Source of the DNA: Polynucleobacter sp.
Lineage (GTDB): Bacteria > Pseudomonadota > Gammaproteobacteria > Burkholderiales > Burkholderiaceae
NCBI RefSeq assembly: GCF_030693775.1
Contig: NZ_JAUXZY010000005.1
Coordinates: 310,001 to 374,000 of the forward strand
DNA length: 64,000 bases
Direction of reading: 5' to 3'
The notes under the pieces are model-generated. The model searched no databases. It saw nothing but the letters and a program-made list of their open reading frames with translations, and had not been told where the DNA came from. Both the position numbers and the translations under genes were made by a program. Positions 18,202 to 27,990 of this stretch are shown one piece after another. Numbering within the stretch: the stretch's first letter is position 1; every line of letters starts with the position of its first letter.

Positions 18202-19362
18202 TTAGAAAGTGTGACGTACGCCAACAGCAAACTGAGAAGCGGCTGAAGCAGAAGTTGCGCTCGTTGATGAAGTTTGTGTTACACCGTAAATACCATATAA
18301 ATTGGTACGCTTGCTGAGATAGTAATTTGAACCCAACTGCCAAGCAACAAAGTTTGCGGTTGGTGAAGTTGGACCAAACGCATCGTAACGGCCATTACCG
18401 CCAGATGCCCAACCTTCAATTTTTGGTGTAATGAAGCTACGAACACCAATCTGTTGACCAGTACGCTTTAAGTAGTTATTTGAAGCAACATTTGAAGTTA
18501 CCTTACGATCAATCCAACCGGCAAACGCTTTGAGAACGCCGAAGTCATATGTAGCGCCGACATAGGTACCGTTATCGGTAGTGTTAGGAAGGGTGGCACC
18601 GGTAACGCCGGCACTAGCACCAGCTGCGATCTGAGCTGCCGTCAATGTTTGAACGCCGTTATCGTTAACGTTCTTAAAGGATTGATATGCAGCTGTCACG
18701 TAGAGCTTTTTCCATGTGTAATCTGCTGATAGACCCCAGCCGCTATAGTTTGTATTACCACCATTTGTTGCATTTGTTGTACCGCTAGCACTCTGAGTTG
18801 TATCAGTACCGTTGGACACATACATCGCGTTTCCACGGAAGCCTGCAAATGTATCGCTGTTTGCGATGATCATGTTTGTAGATTGAACAACATATGCGTT
18901 AGACAGAGTTCCCTGTCCGCTATCTGTTACAGGACCAGCCGGACGAATAATGCTACCAGTCACGTTATTTGATGCACCTGGATCGGTTGCAACAATGGCG
19001 TTATGCTCAACGGTGTACTGGTTACCGATGGAAACCGCACCCATACCCTTACTTCTTAATCCAACAAAAGATTGGCGGTTGTTAACGCCAGAAAAATTTG
19101 ATCCTTGGGGTGTAAGGCCAGTTTCAATGGTGAAGAATGCAGACAAGCCGCCGCCCAAATCTTCCGTACCACGGAAGCCTAAACGGCTGGATGTGGAGCG
19201 TGACTGATCAAACAAATTATTGGTTGTTTTTGTCGCGCCATTTTTGGCGTAACCGCTAGCAAAACCAACATCCAAAATACCGTATACAGTCACTGAGGAC
19301 TGTGCTTGAGCTGCACCAGCAAATGCTGTTACCGCTGCGATTGCAAATAGCGATTTTTTCAT
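18202..19362 (-). CDS. Outer-membrane porin, Burkholderia type
   Basis: A 386-residue trimeric beta-barrel porin for small hydrophilic solutes. The signal peptide MKKSLFAIAAVTAFAGAAQA is cleaved before QSSVTVYGILDVGF, the usual first strand. SRLGFRGTEDLGGGLSAFFTIE and RQSFVGLRSKGMGAVSIG are family segments, and the protein ends in the BAM-recognised C-terminal Phe (VGVRHTF). GGAG lies 9 nt before the ATG. Regulation is not visible, although a long 200-bp leader region separates it from the divergent Sel1-like gene. Confidence 0.95.
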   Translation of the reverse strand: MKKSLFAIAAVTAFAGAAQAQSSVTVYGILDVGFASGYAKNGATKTTNNLFDQSRSTSSRLGFRGTEDLGGGLSAFFTIETGLTPQGSNFSGVNNRQSFVGLRSKGMGAVSIGNQYTVEHNAIVATDPGASNNVTGSIIRPAGPVTDSGQGTLSNAYVVQSTNMIIANSDTFAGFRGNAMYVSNGTDTTQSASGTTNATNGGNTNYSGWGLSADYTWKKLYVTAAYQSFKNVNDNGVQTLTAAQIAAGASAGVTGATLPNTTDNGTYVGATYDFGVLKAFAGWIDRKVTSNVASNNYLKRTGQQIGVRSFITPKIEGWASGGNGRYDAFGPTSPTANFVAWQLGSNYYLSKRTNLYGIYGVTQTSSTSATSASAASQFAVGVRHTF

Positions 19363-19568
19363 TCTTTAAATCTCCATAAATTAAAAGTAATGCCCAAATA
19401 AATTGGGACCTATGAATTTTCTCTCTTTTGACCCGCTAGACTAGGTGTAGAGGCACATGCAGGTACTTTTGCTTGTGAAAAGGATGTTTTTTGGCTTTCT
19501 TTGTTGTATCACGGCAACAAGGGCTTGGTTTTTTGCTCTTTTTAGCCTGTTAATGCCAAAATTGTCAG

Positions 19569-21185
19569 ATGGCAAGCCGTCAATTCCTAAAAATTCTGCA
19601 GTCAGCCCGTTTTGGTGATGTTTCTGCGCAACAAAGTTTAGCCTCTGCTTATTTAACGGGCGCATTTAAAACGCCGCCACAACCAGCTAACTCCTTGGTT
19701 TGGTTAGAGAAATCCTATTTAACCATTACAAATCAGATAGTTATAGATACAAGCTCAGGTGATGCCTCTGATTTGGGTTTTAGTGAGCCCCTTCTTCCTA
19801 TTTTTAGTCTGCTGAGCGCCATTCCCCTGGTCAATACCGTGGGCTCCCCTGCTTTTCCATTTGGCTGGAAGCTGTTTTGGAAACTAGCGGATGTTTCACC
19901 GTCTTCCAAAGCGGCATCGTCACCGCTTTCGCAAGCTGCGCTGAATGCCCGATGGCAGCTCATTCAATTTTTATTATCGCCAGAGCATGCGGATGAACAG
20001 ACTCGTTTGCGCGATTGGCTTGCCTCTAGCGACGCTGGTGAGATCGATTCACTCCCAGCTGCTGATATGCCCGCACTTCAGTTGGTCTGCAAATCCTACT
20101 TACAGTCGCTTGCTGAAACTGAAAATACCTTTACCCAAGCAGCGAAAGAATTATTACTGCGACTGCAGCCCAAAGACGAGACCCTCTCTGGCCTTTGGTC
20201 ACAATGGCTGGCAAGCGGCAAACAAGATTACTTACTCGAAGCTGCAGAGATTGGCTTAACGATTGCACGCCTGACGCTTGGTTTGCAGTTGGCGCAATTG
20301 GATGGTGCTTGTGATTCTGTTTCTGATGCTGTTTCTAATTCTGCTTCTTCCTCTGGCAGTAGCAATGTCGATAAGGGTCGCTCGAACGCCTCTCTCAAGA
20401 AAGCCGTCTACTGGTTAGAGTTGGCAGCCAAGGATGGTGATCGTGATGCCTGGTTTGCGCTCGGTGAAATTTATCGCCGTCCGCAGTTCTCGGGATACAA
20501 CGCAAGTGAGAGTGATCGCTGCTTTGATCGCGCTGCCGATCTGGGGCATGCACAAGCACAGTTTCGGAAAGGCGCCAATCTATGGCGCAAGCGCGAGAAG
20601 TTAGACGAAAAAGTAAAAGGATTACAGGCCTCTTATTGGGTATGGCAAGCACAGCAACAAGGCGTACATGAAGCAAAGGACTTACTGACAAAGATTCTGG
20701 AAAGTTGCCCTAAGCCCGCCGCCAATGATTGGCATGATTTAGCGCTGCTGGCGGAGCAAGCGATTAATCGTCACGCTGAATACAAAATTGAATACGAGTG
20801 GCTCTTGCTTTGCCATCGCCTGGTGATTGCCAATCAGTTTCATTTTAGTAAAGCTGAATTGTTATTGGCGGACATCGCTCAGCTGCAACATGAGCACTGT
20901 GTGGTGGTGGATATTCGCTGGGAGTTACCTAAAATTTTGCCCAGGCTAATTCAGATTGAAACCATTGGGCAGCGCCGCGCTCTGCTCGCTGCTGGAAAAG
21001 TATTCGCCGGAAACAATGGCAGTGAACTGGGCGCAGTGTCCAAGTCACGGGATCCCATCGTGCGCAATACAGATGAGTACGAAGACGACTTGTTTAATAG
21101 TAGAGAACGAGAGGGTAACTTGCGGCAACGACGCTACCGTTTTGATAAGGTAAGCCAGTGGTTGCTTAGTACATTTGCTAAATAA
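19569..21185 (+). CDS. Sel1-like repeat protein of unknown role
   Basis: A 538-residue, mostly helical protein. Two or more Sel1-like units are visible: QQSLASAYLTGAF near the N-terminus, then KAVYWLELAAKDGDRDAWFALGEIY and CFDRAADLGHAQAQFRKG (about residues 275-335). The two blocks are split by a Ser-rich low-complexity stretch at about 249-267. No signal peptide or membrane segment is seen. Such repeats act as protein-interaction scaffolds; the partner is unknown. It stands alone, divergent from the porin. Confidence 0.75.
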   Translation: MASRQFLKILQSARFGDVSAQQSLASAYLTGAFKTPPQPANSLVWLEKSYLTITNQIVIDTSSGDASDLGFSEPLLPIFSLLSAIPLVNTVGSPAFPFGWKLFWKLADVSPSSKAASSPLSQAALNARWQLIQFLLSPEHADEQTRLRDWLASSDAGEIDSLPAADMPALQLVCKSYLQSLAETENTFTQAAKELLLRLQPKDETLSGLWSQWLASGKQDYLLEAAEIGLTIARLTLGLQLAQLDGACDSVSDAVSNSASSSGSSNVDKGRSNASLKKAVYWLELAAKDGDRDAWFALGEIYRRPQFSGYNASESDRCFDRAADLGHAQAQFRKGANLWRKREKLDEKVKGLQASYWVWQAQQQGVHEAKDLLTKILESCPKPAANDWHDLALLAEQAINRHAEYKIEYEWLLLCHRLVIANQFHFSKAELLLADIAQLQHEHCVVVDIRWELPKILPRLIQIETIGQRRALLAAGKVFAGNNGSELGAVSKSRDPIVRNTDEYEDDLFNSREREGNLRQRRYRFDKVSQWLLSTFAK

Positions 21186-21302
21186 GCGAATGTGCCCTCA
21201 AGGCAGAAATTGAAGGGTCAAAATCAACGTAAGTGATTGAACTCTAATTTTCAATAGTTTAGGTTTTAGATTTTGATTGCTTGATCTTTTTCGTACATCC
21301 CC

Positions 21303-21674
21303 TTACGAGGCACCTTTTTCAATTGCAGCCAAAATACCTCGAATTTGTTTATGCAATGCAGGAAGCTCACCATGGATTGTCTTCCAAATAATTTCAAAAT
21401 CAATCTTGAAATATCCGTGTGCAACTGCATTACGCATTTGATAAGCCGAAGAAAGCGGTAGCTCAGGATGATCGGCCACAAAAGACGGATATCGCTTTTC
21501 AAGGCTATTGGATGCTTCACCAATAATTTCTAAATTACGAATTACTGCGTCTTATACTAATTTATTATTTAAAAATACTATTTCGTCCATATCGTAGACG
21601 TACTGCTCAATCCGCTCGATGGCTTCCAGTATGTACGCCAAATAATCACGCAAACGCTGCGGATCACGAATCAT
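21303..21674 (-). pseudogene. hepT: HepT-like toxin gene with a premature stop
   Basis: The frame reads as a complete 123-codon HEPN/HepT toxin (MIRDPQRLRDYLAYILEAIE at the start, the RNase motif RNAVAH near codon 92, and LAAIEKGAS at the end). It is broken at codon 41, where TAA (21552-21554) stands for the CAA usual in KLVQDAVIRN. No frameshift is present, so this is one nonsense change in an otherwise well-preserved gene. The start overlaps the MntA antitoxin stop by 4 nt. Readthrough or sequencing error cannot be excluded. Confidence 0.88.
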
Positions 21675-21961
21675 ACGGGACGTGCTTCAGCTATAACCTG
21701 TGCGCGAAATGAATCGGGCAACGCATTGGGTGTTAATACATCAACCTGAATGCCAAGTAATTGAAGTAATTCATGCCGAATTGCACCAATATCAAACATC
21801 GTTGTTTCCGGTGTTGGATCGATCAGAATATCAAGGTCGCTTCCCTCTTGATCATCGCCGTGGAGCGCCGAACCAAAAACACGAGCATTACATGCGCGAT
21901 GACGTTCAACGACAGAACGAATGGCGGCGCGATTTGCTTGTAATAGTAGGGATGGCTTCAT
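21671..21961 (-). CDS. mntA: MntA-like nucleotidyltransferase antitoxin
   Basis: A 96-residue minimal nucleotidyltransferase. The GSx10DxD signature is complete (FGSALHGDDQEGSDLDILID, about residues 29-48) and the third acidic residue lies in VDVLT near 78. In studied MntA/HepT pairs this enzyme adds AMP to a HepT tyrosine near the RxxxxH site and silences it. ATG 21961 matches the family start (MKPSLLLQANR). Here it appears intact while its toxin partner downstream carries a stop. Confidence 0.88.
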   Translation of the reverse strand: MKPSLLLQANRAAIRSVVERHRACNARVFGSALHGDDQEGSDLDILIDPTPETTMFDIGAIRHELLQLLGIQVDVLTPNALPDSFRAQVIAEARPV

Positions 21962-22043
21962 GGAATTATCTCCAATGTGAAGCTTTGATTTAATCACATA
22001 GGAGGGCTACTTGCAATACAAAGCAAGCGCGAATACCCCAAGT

Positions 22044-22916
22044 CTAAGGCTGTTGCTCTGCCTCAGCCCTGGCCTTGTCGAGCTCTGCATCCCTTAAATC
22101 ATCCGCAATGTCTTCGGCTGATTTTTTGGGCTCATAGAAACGGGCAATGAGTAAACCCAGCTCGTAGAGCAAAGTCATCGGAATAGCCAACAACAATTGC
22201 GAGAGCACATCGGGCGGCGTCACAATCGCTGCGATAACGAATGCACCCACAATTACATACGGCCTAGCTTCCTTGAGTTTGGCTAAGGTAACAATGCCCA
22301 TACGTACCAACACTACAACTACTACTGGCACCTCAAAGGTAATACCAAAGGCTAAGAAAGTCGTCATGGCAAAACTCAGGTACTTATCAATATCGGTTGT
22401 CATCTCCGCGCCCAAGGGAGCGTTGTACTGCGCCATGAAATTAAATACCGTTGGAAAGACAATGAAATATGCAAACGCCATCCCGAACAAAAAGAGGCTA
22501 TAGCTACTCACTACCAGTGGAATGACTAATTTACGTTCGTGCTGATAAAGGCCCGGCGCAATAAATGCCCACATCTGATAGAGCACCCATGGCAAGGCAA
22601 TTAAGAATGCCACCAGCATGGTGACCTTCATTGGCACAAAGAAAGAGCCCGTAATGTCGGTCACGATCATCTTGCCGCCTTCAGGCAAAGAGCTTAAGAG
22701 GGGCTGCGCAAAAATATGAAAAATATCAGGCGCCCAGTAGGCCAAGCTGGCAAACACAATAATGATGGCAAGGCCCGCTTTGATAACACGATCACGCAAC
22801 TCAAATAGGTGCGATAAAAAACTCTCTTGCAAGCCCTCGCCTACCGTTGCATCCGCTTTTGCATCGTAGTCTGCTGCATCGTGATTAAGTTTATTGCTGT
22901 CGTTTGGCTGCGTCAT
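22044..22916 (-). CDS. tatC: Sec-independent translocase subunit TatC
   Basis: A six-TM receptor for twin-arginine signal peptides. The 290-residue product opens with the family element FLSHLFELRDRVIKA, contains FFVPMKVTMLVAFLIALPWVLYQMWAFIAPGLY and the conserved FGITFEVP segment, and ends in a charged cytoplasmic tail. It is 3 nt after tatB in tatABC. The window's Rieske protein is a likely client. Confidence 0.97.
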   Translation of the reverse strand: MTQPNDSNKLNHDAADYDAKADATVGEGLQESFLSHLFELRDRVIKAGLAIIIVFASLAYWAPDIFHIFAQPLLSSLPEGGKMIVTDITGSFFVPMKVTMLVAFLIALPWVLYQMWAFIAPGLYQHERKLVIPLVVSSYSLFLFGMAFAYFIVFPTVFNFMAQYNAPLGAEMTTDIDKYLSFAMTTFLAFGITFEVPVVVVVLVRMGIVTLAKLKEARPYVIVGAFVIAAIVTPPDVLSQLLLAIPMTLLYELGLLIARFYEPKKSAEDIADDLRDAELDKARAEAEQQP

Positions 22917-22919
22917 ACA

Positions 22920-23408
22920 TTACTTCACAGAAGAGGTGTGGCGATAGCGCTTCATGCGCGCTGCGCCCGACTGCACACGCGTACGTGTGCCTGAGGAATG
23001 CTTGAACCAAGTTGGGCGATTACCGCGTTTTACACGCCAACTATCACGGCCCTGACGCAAACTCTCGCGATAGACAGCAGCCTCATCAAGGCTCATATTG
23101 CTGCCAAAGTTAGATACGTAAGTGCTGGAGTCGGCTTGATCACTTAAATTGAGCTGAGCCTCTTGCACCGTTGAATTAATACTGCTTTCGACCTCTTTGA
23201 ACATTGAGGTGCTTTCTTCGCGGAGCTTCTTGAATTCATCGATCTCCATTTGGCGATTCACCTCGCTGCGCACTTCCGACATATAGCGCTGCGCACGGCT
23301 AAACAAATTTCCAGCCATGCGGGCGATCTTAGGCAAACGCTCTGGCCCGACCACTACCAATGCGACGACTGCAATCAATGCGAGTTTTGAAACTCCAAGA
23401 TCAATCAT
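22920..23408 (-). CDS. tatB: Sec-independent translocase subunit TatB
   Basis: A 162-residue protein with an N-terminal membrane helix (MIDLGVSKLALIAVVALVVV), the GPERLP hinge, an amphipathic helix (IARMAGNLFSRAQRYMSEV) and a charged tail. Together with TatC it forms the substrate receptor. ATG 23408 matches the family; eight in-frame codons upstream are not needed. Its C-terminal tail is basic (RTRVQSGAARMKRYRH), somewhat unusual for the family. Confidence 0.95.
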   Translation of the reverse strand: MIDLGVSKLALIAVVALVVVGPERLPKIARMAGNLFSRAQRYMSEVRSEVNRQMEIDEFKKLREESTSMFKEVESSINSTVQEAQLNLSDQADSSTYVSNFGSNMSLDEAAVYRESLRQGRDSWRVKRGNRPTWFKHSSGTRTRVQSGAARMKRYRHTSSVK

Positions 23409-23443
23409 GTAACAGCACTGCGGGGATTGCAATCATGTCTGGA

Positions 23444-23677
23444 TTACTTATTGAGGTCTTTAGCCTGAACATCCACGGTTTTGTCAGCAGACGCGGTTTG
23501 CTGCGTTGCTGTCTGCGGAATTTGCTCTGCTTTGTCTTCGCCGGATTTCATGCCATCTTTGAAGCCTTTGACGGCGCCACCCAAATCACTACCCATATTG
23601 CGCAGCTTTTTGGTACCAAATACCAGCATCACGATAACCAGAACAACCAGCCAATGCCAAATACTGAATGAACCCAT
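23444..23677 (-). CDS. tatA: Sec-independent translocase subunit TatA
   Basis: A 77-residue pore-forming Tat subunit. It has a short N-terminal membrane helix ([17 protein letters not shown]), the [18 protein letters not shown] amphipathic helix and a low-complexity Gln/Thr/Lys tail. The FGTKKLRN hinge distinguishes it from TatB. First of tatABC, 17 nt after hinT. Confidence 0.96.
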   Translation of the reverse strand: MGSFSIWHWLVVLVIVMLVFGTKKLRNMGSDLGGAVKGFKDGMKSGEDKAEQIPQTATQQTASADKTVDVQAKDLNK

Positions 23678-23694
23678 TTTCTGCTCTCCTTGTC

Positions 23695-24051
23695 TTATTT
23701 ATTCCAGGGGCGCGGTCCGCCCATCACATGCAAATGCGTGTGATAAACCTCTTGACCCCCATCTGCACCATTATTCAGCGATAAACGGAAGCCGCCTTCC
23801 CGTCCGGGACGGCAACCTTGCTCGACCGCCAAGCGTGGTGCTAATGCCATCATTCTACCCAGCAATTGGGCGTCTAGGGGCGCATCTGCCTCTAGGGTGG
23901 TGATGTGGCGCTTTGGTATCAATAAAAAATGAATGGGGGCTGCCGGATTAATATCCTTAAAACCAAAAACCTCCTCATCTTCATAGACTTTTTGGCAGGG
24001 AATGGTTCCGGCAACAATTTTGCAAAAAATGCAGTTTTCGTGATTTTCCAT
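23695..24051 (-). CDS. hinT: HIT-family purine nucleoside phosphoramidase
   Basis: A 118-residue histidine-triad hydrolase acting on AMP-linked amides, including adenylated lysyl intermediates. It has an N-terminal [12 protein letters not shown] zinc-type segment, the central [16 protein letters not shown] and the HTHLHVMGG triad near the C-terminus. It lies between hisE (47 nt upstream) and tatA, a conserved betaproteobacterial order. Confidence 0.93.
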   Translation of the reverse strand: MENHENCIFCKIVAGTIPCQKVYEDEEVFGFKDINPAAPIHFLLIPKRHITTLEADAPLDAQLLGRMMALAPRLAVEQGCRPGREGGFRLSLNNGADGGQEVYHTHLHVMGGPRPWNK

Positions 24052-24098
24052 GGTGTACTCGATCGAAATAGGGCTTTAGTACTGCAAAAGCAATGGTT

Positions 24099-24485
24099 TT
24101 AGCGTGTTCTGGCGGCTTTCTCGGCAATGCCAGAAACCCCCTCACGCCGAGTGAGCTCTGCCAAGACATCCTCGGGCCGCAGGCCAAACTGGGATAAAGC
24201 AACCAGGCAATGAAACCACAAATCAGCCATCTCTCCAACCAGAAGGGCTTGTTGCTCCGAAGCTAAATTGGCATTGCGGCTATCTTTTGCAGCCATCACG
24301 GTTTCGGTAGCCTCTTCCCCAATCTTTTTGAGGATGGAGTCATCCCCCTTAGAGAAGAGCTGGGCAATATAAGAGGATTTGGGATCAACCTTGCCTGCTG
24401 CCAAATCCGCCCGGCGACCATCCACCACATCCGCCAAGTGGGCCAGCACCGCATCTAAGTTAGGGGAATTATTGTCATTACTCAT
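24099..24485 (-). CDS. hisE: Phosphoribosyl-ATP pyrophosphatase
   Basis: Second step of histidine synthesis, converting PR-ATP to PR-AMP. It is a 128-residue MazG-like all-helical protein with [15 protein letters not shown] and [14 protein letters not shown] carrying the Mg-binding acidic residues. It is separate from hisI, as in most betaproteobacteria, and 9 nt after it. Confidence 0.95.
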   Translation of the reverse strand: MSNDNNSPNLDAVLAHLADVVDGRRADLAAGKVDPKSSYIAQLFSKGDDSILKKIGEEATETVMAAKDSRNANLASEQQALLVGEMADLWFHCLVALSQFGLRPEDVLAELTRREGVSGIAEKAARTR

Positions 24486-24494
24486 AAATGCATT

Positions 24495-24899
24495 CTATTC
24501 CACTGGCTTTTTCCAAGCACTCGTATTGGCATCCCAGTCTAAGAAAAAACAGCTGTGCTCACCCGTATGGCATGCAATGCCGTCTTTTTGATCCACCATC
24601 AACAAGATCGTATCGCCATCGCAATCCAAGCGAATATCCTTGACCGTTTGGGTGTGGCCAGATTCTTCGCCCTTGTGCCATAACTTTTGGCGTGAGCGTG
24701 ACCAGTACACTGCCTCACCGATTTGCATGGTTTTAAGTAAAGCATCGCGGTTCATCCACGCCATCATGAGCACATCACCAGAGCCAAACTCTTGAGCAAT
24801 CACCGGCACTAAGCCTTGCTCGTTCCAACTCACTGCATCCAGCCATGCGCCTGGAGTGAGATTGGGATTACGCTTAAATGATGGGGCGGGGGTATTCAT
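24495..24899 (-). CDS. hisI: Phosphoribosyl-AMP cyclohydrolase
   Basis: Third step of histidine synthesis, opening the purine ring of PR-AMP. The 134-residue product shows [30 protein letters not shown], the metal-binding DCDGDTILL segment and CHTGEHSCF, which supplies the zinc cysteines. A HigBA-type module on the opposite strand now separates it from hisF, so hisI-hisE-hinT-tatABC probably needs a promoter in the 111-bp gap 24900-25010. Confidence 0.95.
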   Translation of the reverse strand: MNTPAPSFKRNPNLTPGAWLDAVSWNEQGLVPVIAQEFGSGDVLMMAWMNRDALLKTMQIGEAVYWSRSRQKLWHKGEESGHTQTVKDIRLDCDGDTILLMVDQKDGIACHTGEHSCFFLDWDANTSAWKKPVE

Positions 24900-24976
24900 A
24901 GGGTTTCATTCTGACAGAGTTGTCTACCGCACCCCAACTCGAGGCATGACTGTAAAAAAAATGAGCTGGGCGCCCA

Positions 24977-25006
24977 TTGATAAATTATATCTAAATGGGT
25001 ATAATT
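24977..25006 (+). promoter_or_regulatory. Strong promoter with overlapping inverted repeat, HigB-like toxin
   Basis: TTGATA (24977-24982), a 17-bp spacer and a perfect TATAAT (25000-25005). The toxin ATG starts five bases later (25011), so the expected transcription start falls at or within the start codon. An inverted repeat AATTATA (24983-24989)/TATAATT (25000-25006) covers spacer and -10, a likely operator for the antitoxin. Confidence 0.75.
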
Positions 25007-25010
25007 CGAA

Positions 25011-25364
25011 ATGGATAAGTCATATAAACACGTACTATGGGTAGGGTCGTCTAAAAAAGATTTAATGGCGATGCCTGATGAGGTGAAGTCTGCGTTTGGG
25101 TTTGCACTGTATTTGGCACAACAGGGCAAGAAACATCAGAATGCCAAGCCGTTAAAAGGATTTTCTGGGGCTGGTGTACTGGAAGTTGTAGAGGATTGCC
25201 TTGGGGATACATTTCGTGCTGTTTACACCGTAAAGATTGCAGAAAATATTTACGTCTTACATTGTTTTCAAAAGAAGTCAAAGCGGGGCATAGAAACACC
25301 GAAACAAGATATTGATCTAATACGCGATAGACTAAAAATGGCCCAAGATCATGCTAAGGAGTAA
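25011..25364 (+). CDS. RelE/HigB-like toxin (Gp49 family), TA module 1
   Basis: A 117-residue protein of the phage Gp49/HigB type within the RelE superfamily. Typical segments are VGSSKKDLMAMPDEVKSAFG, KPLKGFSGAGVLEVVED, FRAVYTVKIAENIYVLHCFQKKSKRGIETP and a final helix. Such toxins cleave mRNA on the ribosome. The toxin gene precedes its antitoxin by 3 nt, the HigBA order. It lies within the his locus, opposite to the flanking hisF and hisI. Confidence 0.9.
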   Translation: MDKSYKHVLWVGSSKKDLMAMPDEVKSAFGFALYLAQQGKKHQNAKPLKGFSGAGVLEVVEDCLGDTFRAVYTVKIAENIYVLHCFQKKSKRGIETPKQDIDLIRDRLKMAQDHAKE

Positions 25365-25367
25365 GGA

Positions 25368-25688
25368 ATGAATAGTATTGAAAAAAGTTCTGGAAACATC
25401 TTTGCTGATATCGGATTTGCCAATGATCAGGAGATGTTGGTAAAGGCCAACTTGGCTCTCAAGATTTCTGAAATTATTAGCCAACGTCGTCTAACCCAAA
25501 TGGAAGCGGCTTTGGTCTTGGGTATGCCCCAGCCTAAACTATCCAAACTATTGCGCGGTCAATTTCATGGGGTGAGTGAGGCAAAGATGTTGGAATGCCT
25601 TAACAAACTGGGCCGAGATATTCAGATTGTGATTCGCAAAGCCAATCGAGATAAACGCATTGGGCGAACTAGCGTCGTCTTTGCCTAA
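25368..25688 (+). CDS. XRE-family antitoxin, TA module 1
   Basis: A 106-residue helix-turn-helix protein. The HTH is [25 protein letters not shown] (about residues 44-68), followed by [21 protein letters not shown]. It is expected to neutralise the Gp49-type toxin and repress the shared promoter. Its stop overlaps the convergent hisF stop by 4 nt, leaving no intergenic space. Confidence 0.9.
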   Translation: MNSIEKSSGNIFADIGFANDQEMLVKANLALKISEIISQRRLTQMEAALVLGMPQPKLSKLLRGQFHGVSEAKMLECLNKLGRDIQIVIRKANRDKRIGRTSVVFA

Positions 25689-26443
25689 AGCCGAACCGCT
25701 ATTCCCTGGGCCGCCATAAATTCCTTGGCCTGCCTAACTGTATAGGTGCCGTAATGAAAGATGCTGGCCGCCAATACGGCGTCGGCCCGGCCTTTTGTAA
25801 TGCCATCGACCAAGTGCTGCAAGTTACCAACGCCGCCGCTGGCAATCACTGGAACCGGCACGGCTTTGCTGACAGCTGCCGTAAGCGCAAGATCAAAACC
25901 ATCTTGGGTGCCATCTTGATTCATGCTGGTGAGCAAAATTTCTCCGGCGCCTCGGCGACTGACTTCACTGGCCCACTCCACCACATCCAGGCCAGTTGCG
26001 GTTCTACCGCCGTGGGTAAATACTTCCCAGCGATTATCAGCAACCCGCTTGGCATCAATCGCCACCACAATGCACTGCGAGCCGTAGTGCGCAGCAGCGT
26101 CCGACACTAAATCAGGATTAGCGACCGCAGAAGAATTCATACTCACTTTGTCGGCGCCCGCATTAAGTAAACGGCGGACATCGCCAACGGCGCGCACACC
26201 ACCGCCAACGGTCAGCGGAATAAATACTTGCGCAGCAACAGCTTCAATGATGGGCAGTAATAAATCACGACCATCGGATGTGGCGGTAATGTCTAAAAAG
26301 GTTAACTCGTCAGCGCCCTGCTCGTCGTAACGGCGGGCAATTTCGACGGGATCACCGGCATCGCGCAAACCTACAAAATTGATGCCCTTCACTACGCGCC
26401 CTGCAGTCACATCCAGGCAAGGAATAATTCGTTTCGTTAGCAC
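25685..26443 (-). CDS. hisF: Imidazole glycerol phosphate synthase cyclase subunit
   Basis: Uses ammonia from HisH to form IGP and AICAR. The 252-residue beta/alpha barrel begins [16 protein letters not shown] with catalytic Asp11, and the second catalytic Asp is in VVAIDAKR near residue 130. Phosphate-binding GGG and ASGG motifs are present. It is 3 nt after hisA. The C-terminus is intact although a TA antitoxin gene overlaps its stop. Confidence 0.97.
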   Translation of the reverse strand: MLTKRIIPCLDVTAGRVVKGINFVGLRDAGDPVEIARRYDEQGADELTFLDITATSDGRDLLLPIIEAVAAQVFIPLTVGGGVRAVGDVRRLLNAGADKVSMNSSAVANPDLVSDAAAHYGSQCIVVAIDAKRVADNRWEVFTHGGRTATGLDVVEWASEVSRRGAGEILLTSMNQDGTQDGFDLALTAAVSKAVPVPVIASGGVGNLQHLVDGITKGRADAVLAASIFHYGTYTVRQAKEFMAAQGIAVRL

Positions 26444-26446
26444 AGT

Positions 26447-27223
26447 TTAGCTACTGAGCTTTTTTGCAATTAGCGCGGCGTACTTAGCCGTCTGCTCATC
26501 CGCATACTTCTGCGCGGTAGTCAGATCCAAATCGCCAGAATAAATTGAGCGACCGGCAATCACACCCATCACGCCCTCTTCTTCTGCTGCACAGAGCGCT
26601 TCAATGTCTTTGTTGTTGGATAGGCCACCACTCGCAATGATCGGAATGCGCACGGCTTGTGCCAGCTTAATCGTCGCCTCCATGTTCACACCCTTGAGCA
26701 TGCCATCACGGCCAATGTCGGTGTAGACGATTGCTTCGACGCCATAGTCCTCAAACTTTTTAGCAAGATCAATTACTTCATGGCCGGTCAGCTTGCTCCA
26801 GCCGTCGGTAGCGACCTTGCCATCACGGGCATCAATACCCACCATAATGTGTCCGCTAAATGCAGTACAAGCGTCTTGCACAAAGCCAGGGCTCTTCACT
26901 GCCGCAGTTCCAATGATGATGGTACTAATGCCATCGTCGAGCAAACGCTCAATTGTTTCTAAATCCCGAATGCCTCCACCAAGTTGCACTGGAATGTCAT
27001 CGCCTACTGCTTTAAGAATGGCTTTGATAGCGGACTCATTTTTAGGTTTGCCGGCAAAGGCACCATTAAGGTCCACCAAATGCAAACGGCGTGCGCCTTT
27101 GCTGACCCAATGTTTTGCCATTGCAGCAGGGTCTTCTGAAAAAACCGTAGCGCGGTCCATATCCCCCTGCTCCAAGCGAACGCAGTGGCCGTCTTTAATG
27201 TCAATTGCAGGAATCAGCAGCAT
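26447..27223 (-). CDS. hisA: ProFAR isomerase
   Basis: Amadori isomerisation of ProFAR to PRFAR, the step before HisF/HisH. The 258-residue beta/alpha barrel has catalytic Asp in IPAIDIKDG near residue 8 and Asp in YTDIGRDGM near 170. Both phosphate-binding motifs ([18 protein letters not shown]) are seen. In the order hisH-hisA-hisF on minus, 15 nt after hisH. Confidence 0.97.
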   Translation of the reverse strand: MLLIPAIDIKDGHCVRLEQGDMDRATVFSEDPAAMAKHWVSKGARRLHLVDLNGAFAGKPKNESAIKAILKAVGDDIPVQLGGGIRDLETIERLLDDGISTIIIGTAAVKSPGFVQDACTAFSGHIMVGIDARDGKVATDGWSKLTGHEVIDLAKKFEDYGVEAIVYTDIGRDGMLKGVNMEATIKLAQAVRIPIIASGGLSNNKDIEALCAAEEEGVMGVIAGRSIYSGDLDLTTAQKYADEQTAKYAALIAKKLSS

Positions 27224-27238
27224 GATGAATAGAAAAAA

Positions 27239-27910
27239 TTAAGGTTGCCAGGTAGTAAAGTTTTGATAAAGCCGTAATCCGTATTCTGCACTCTTTTCTG
27301 GATGAAACTGCGTAGCAAAAATACTATCGCGTGCGATCGCAGATGTAAACCATGCACCGTACTCCGTACTACCTATAGTGTGATTTGCGTTTGCGGGCAC
27401 CGCATAAAAGCTATGCACAAAATAAAAGGGGGTGAGATCCGGAATGCCTGCCCATAATGGGTGATCTTTGTCTTGCCGAACTTGATTCCAGCCCATGTGC
27501 GGCACTTTGTATTCTGATCCGTCGCTCTGCAATTGGCCGGTGAGCTCAAAACGCCGTACCTCACCCGGTATCAATCCCAAGCAGGGTGTCCATGCATCGC
27601 CGCTACTGCCTTGCTCTGCCCGAACCTCGCTACTACGATCCAGCAGCATTTGCTCGCCCACGCAAACGCCGAGTAGCGGCTTATTGTTTGCAGCGTGCAG
27701 TAAGGCGTCTAGTAAGCCTGATTCACCCAACTGTTTCATGCAGTCCGGCATTGCGCCTTGACCAGGCAAAACCACCCGATCGGCTTTTTGAATCTGTTCT
27801 GGCTTAGTCGCAATCAGAATATTGGCATCGGGCGCAACGCGATGGAAGGCCTGGTAAACGGAACGTAAATTACCCATTCCGTAATCAACGATGGCGATGG
27901 TTTGGGTCAA
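27239..27910 (-). CDS. hisH: Imidazole glycerol phosphate synthase glutaminase subunit
   Basis: Class I glutamine amidotransferase supplying ammonia to HisF. The 223-residue product contains [10 protein letters not shown] at the start, the nucleophile cysteine in [10 protein letters not shown] (about residue 82), and the catalytic His/Glu in FHPEKS near 205. An 80-bp gap to hisB upstream shows no gene. Confidence 0.97.
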   Translation of the reverse strand: MTQTIAIVDYGMGNLRSVYQAFHRVAPDANILIATKPEQIQKADRVVLPGQGAMPDCMKQLGESGLLDALLHAANNKPLLGVCVGEQMLLDRSSEVRAEQGSSGDAWTPCLGLIPGEVRRFELTGQLQSDGSEYKVPHMGWNQVRQDKDHPLWAGIPDLTPFYFVHSFYAVPANANHTIGSTEYGAWFTSAIARDSIFATQFHPEKSAEYGLRLYQNFTTWQP

Positions 27911-27990
27911 CGGGAGACCTGTGGCTTAGCGACTAATGTAAGGACTGTAGTGCACGCAATGCAGAGCAAACCATGCACTTCCAACTTTGA

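Noticed and set aside
21266..21523. 85-residue minus-strand open frame over hepT
   Set aside because: It is an out-of-frame shadow of the HepT coding sequence.
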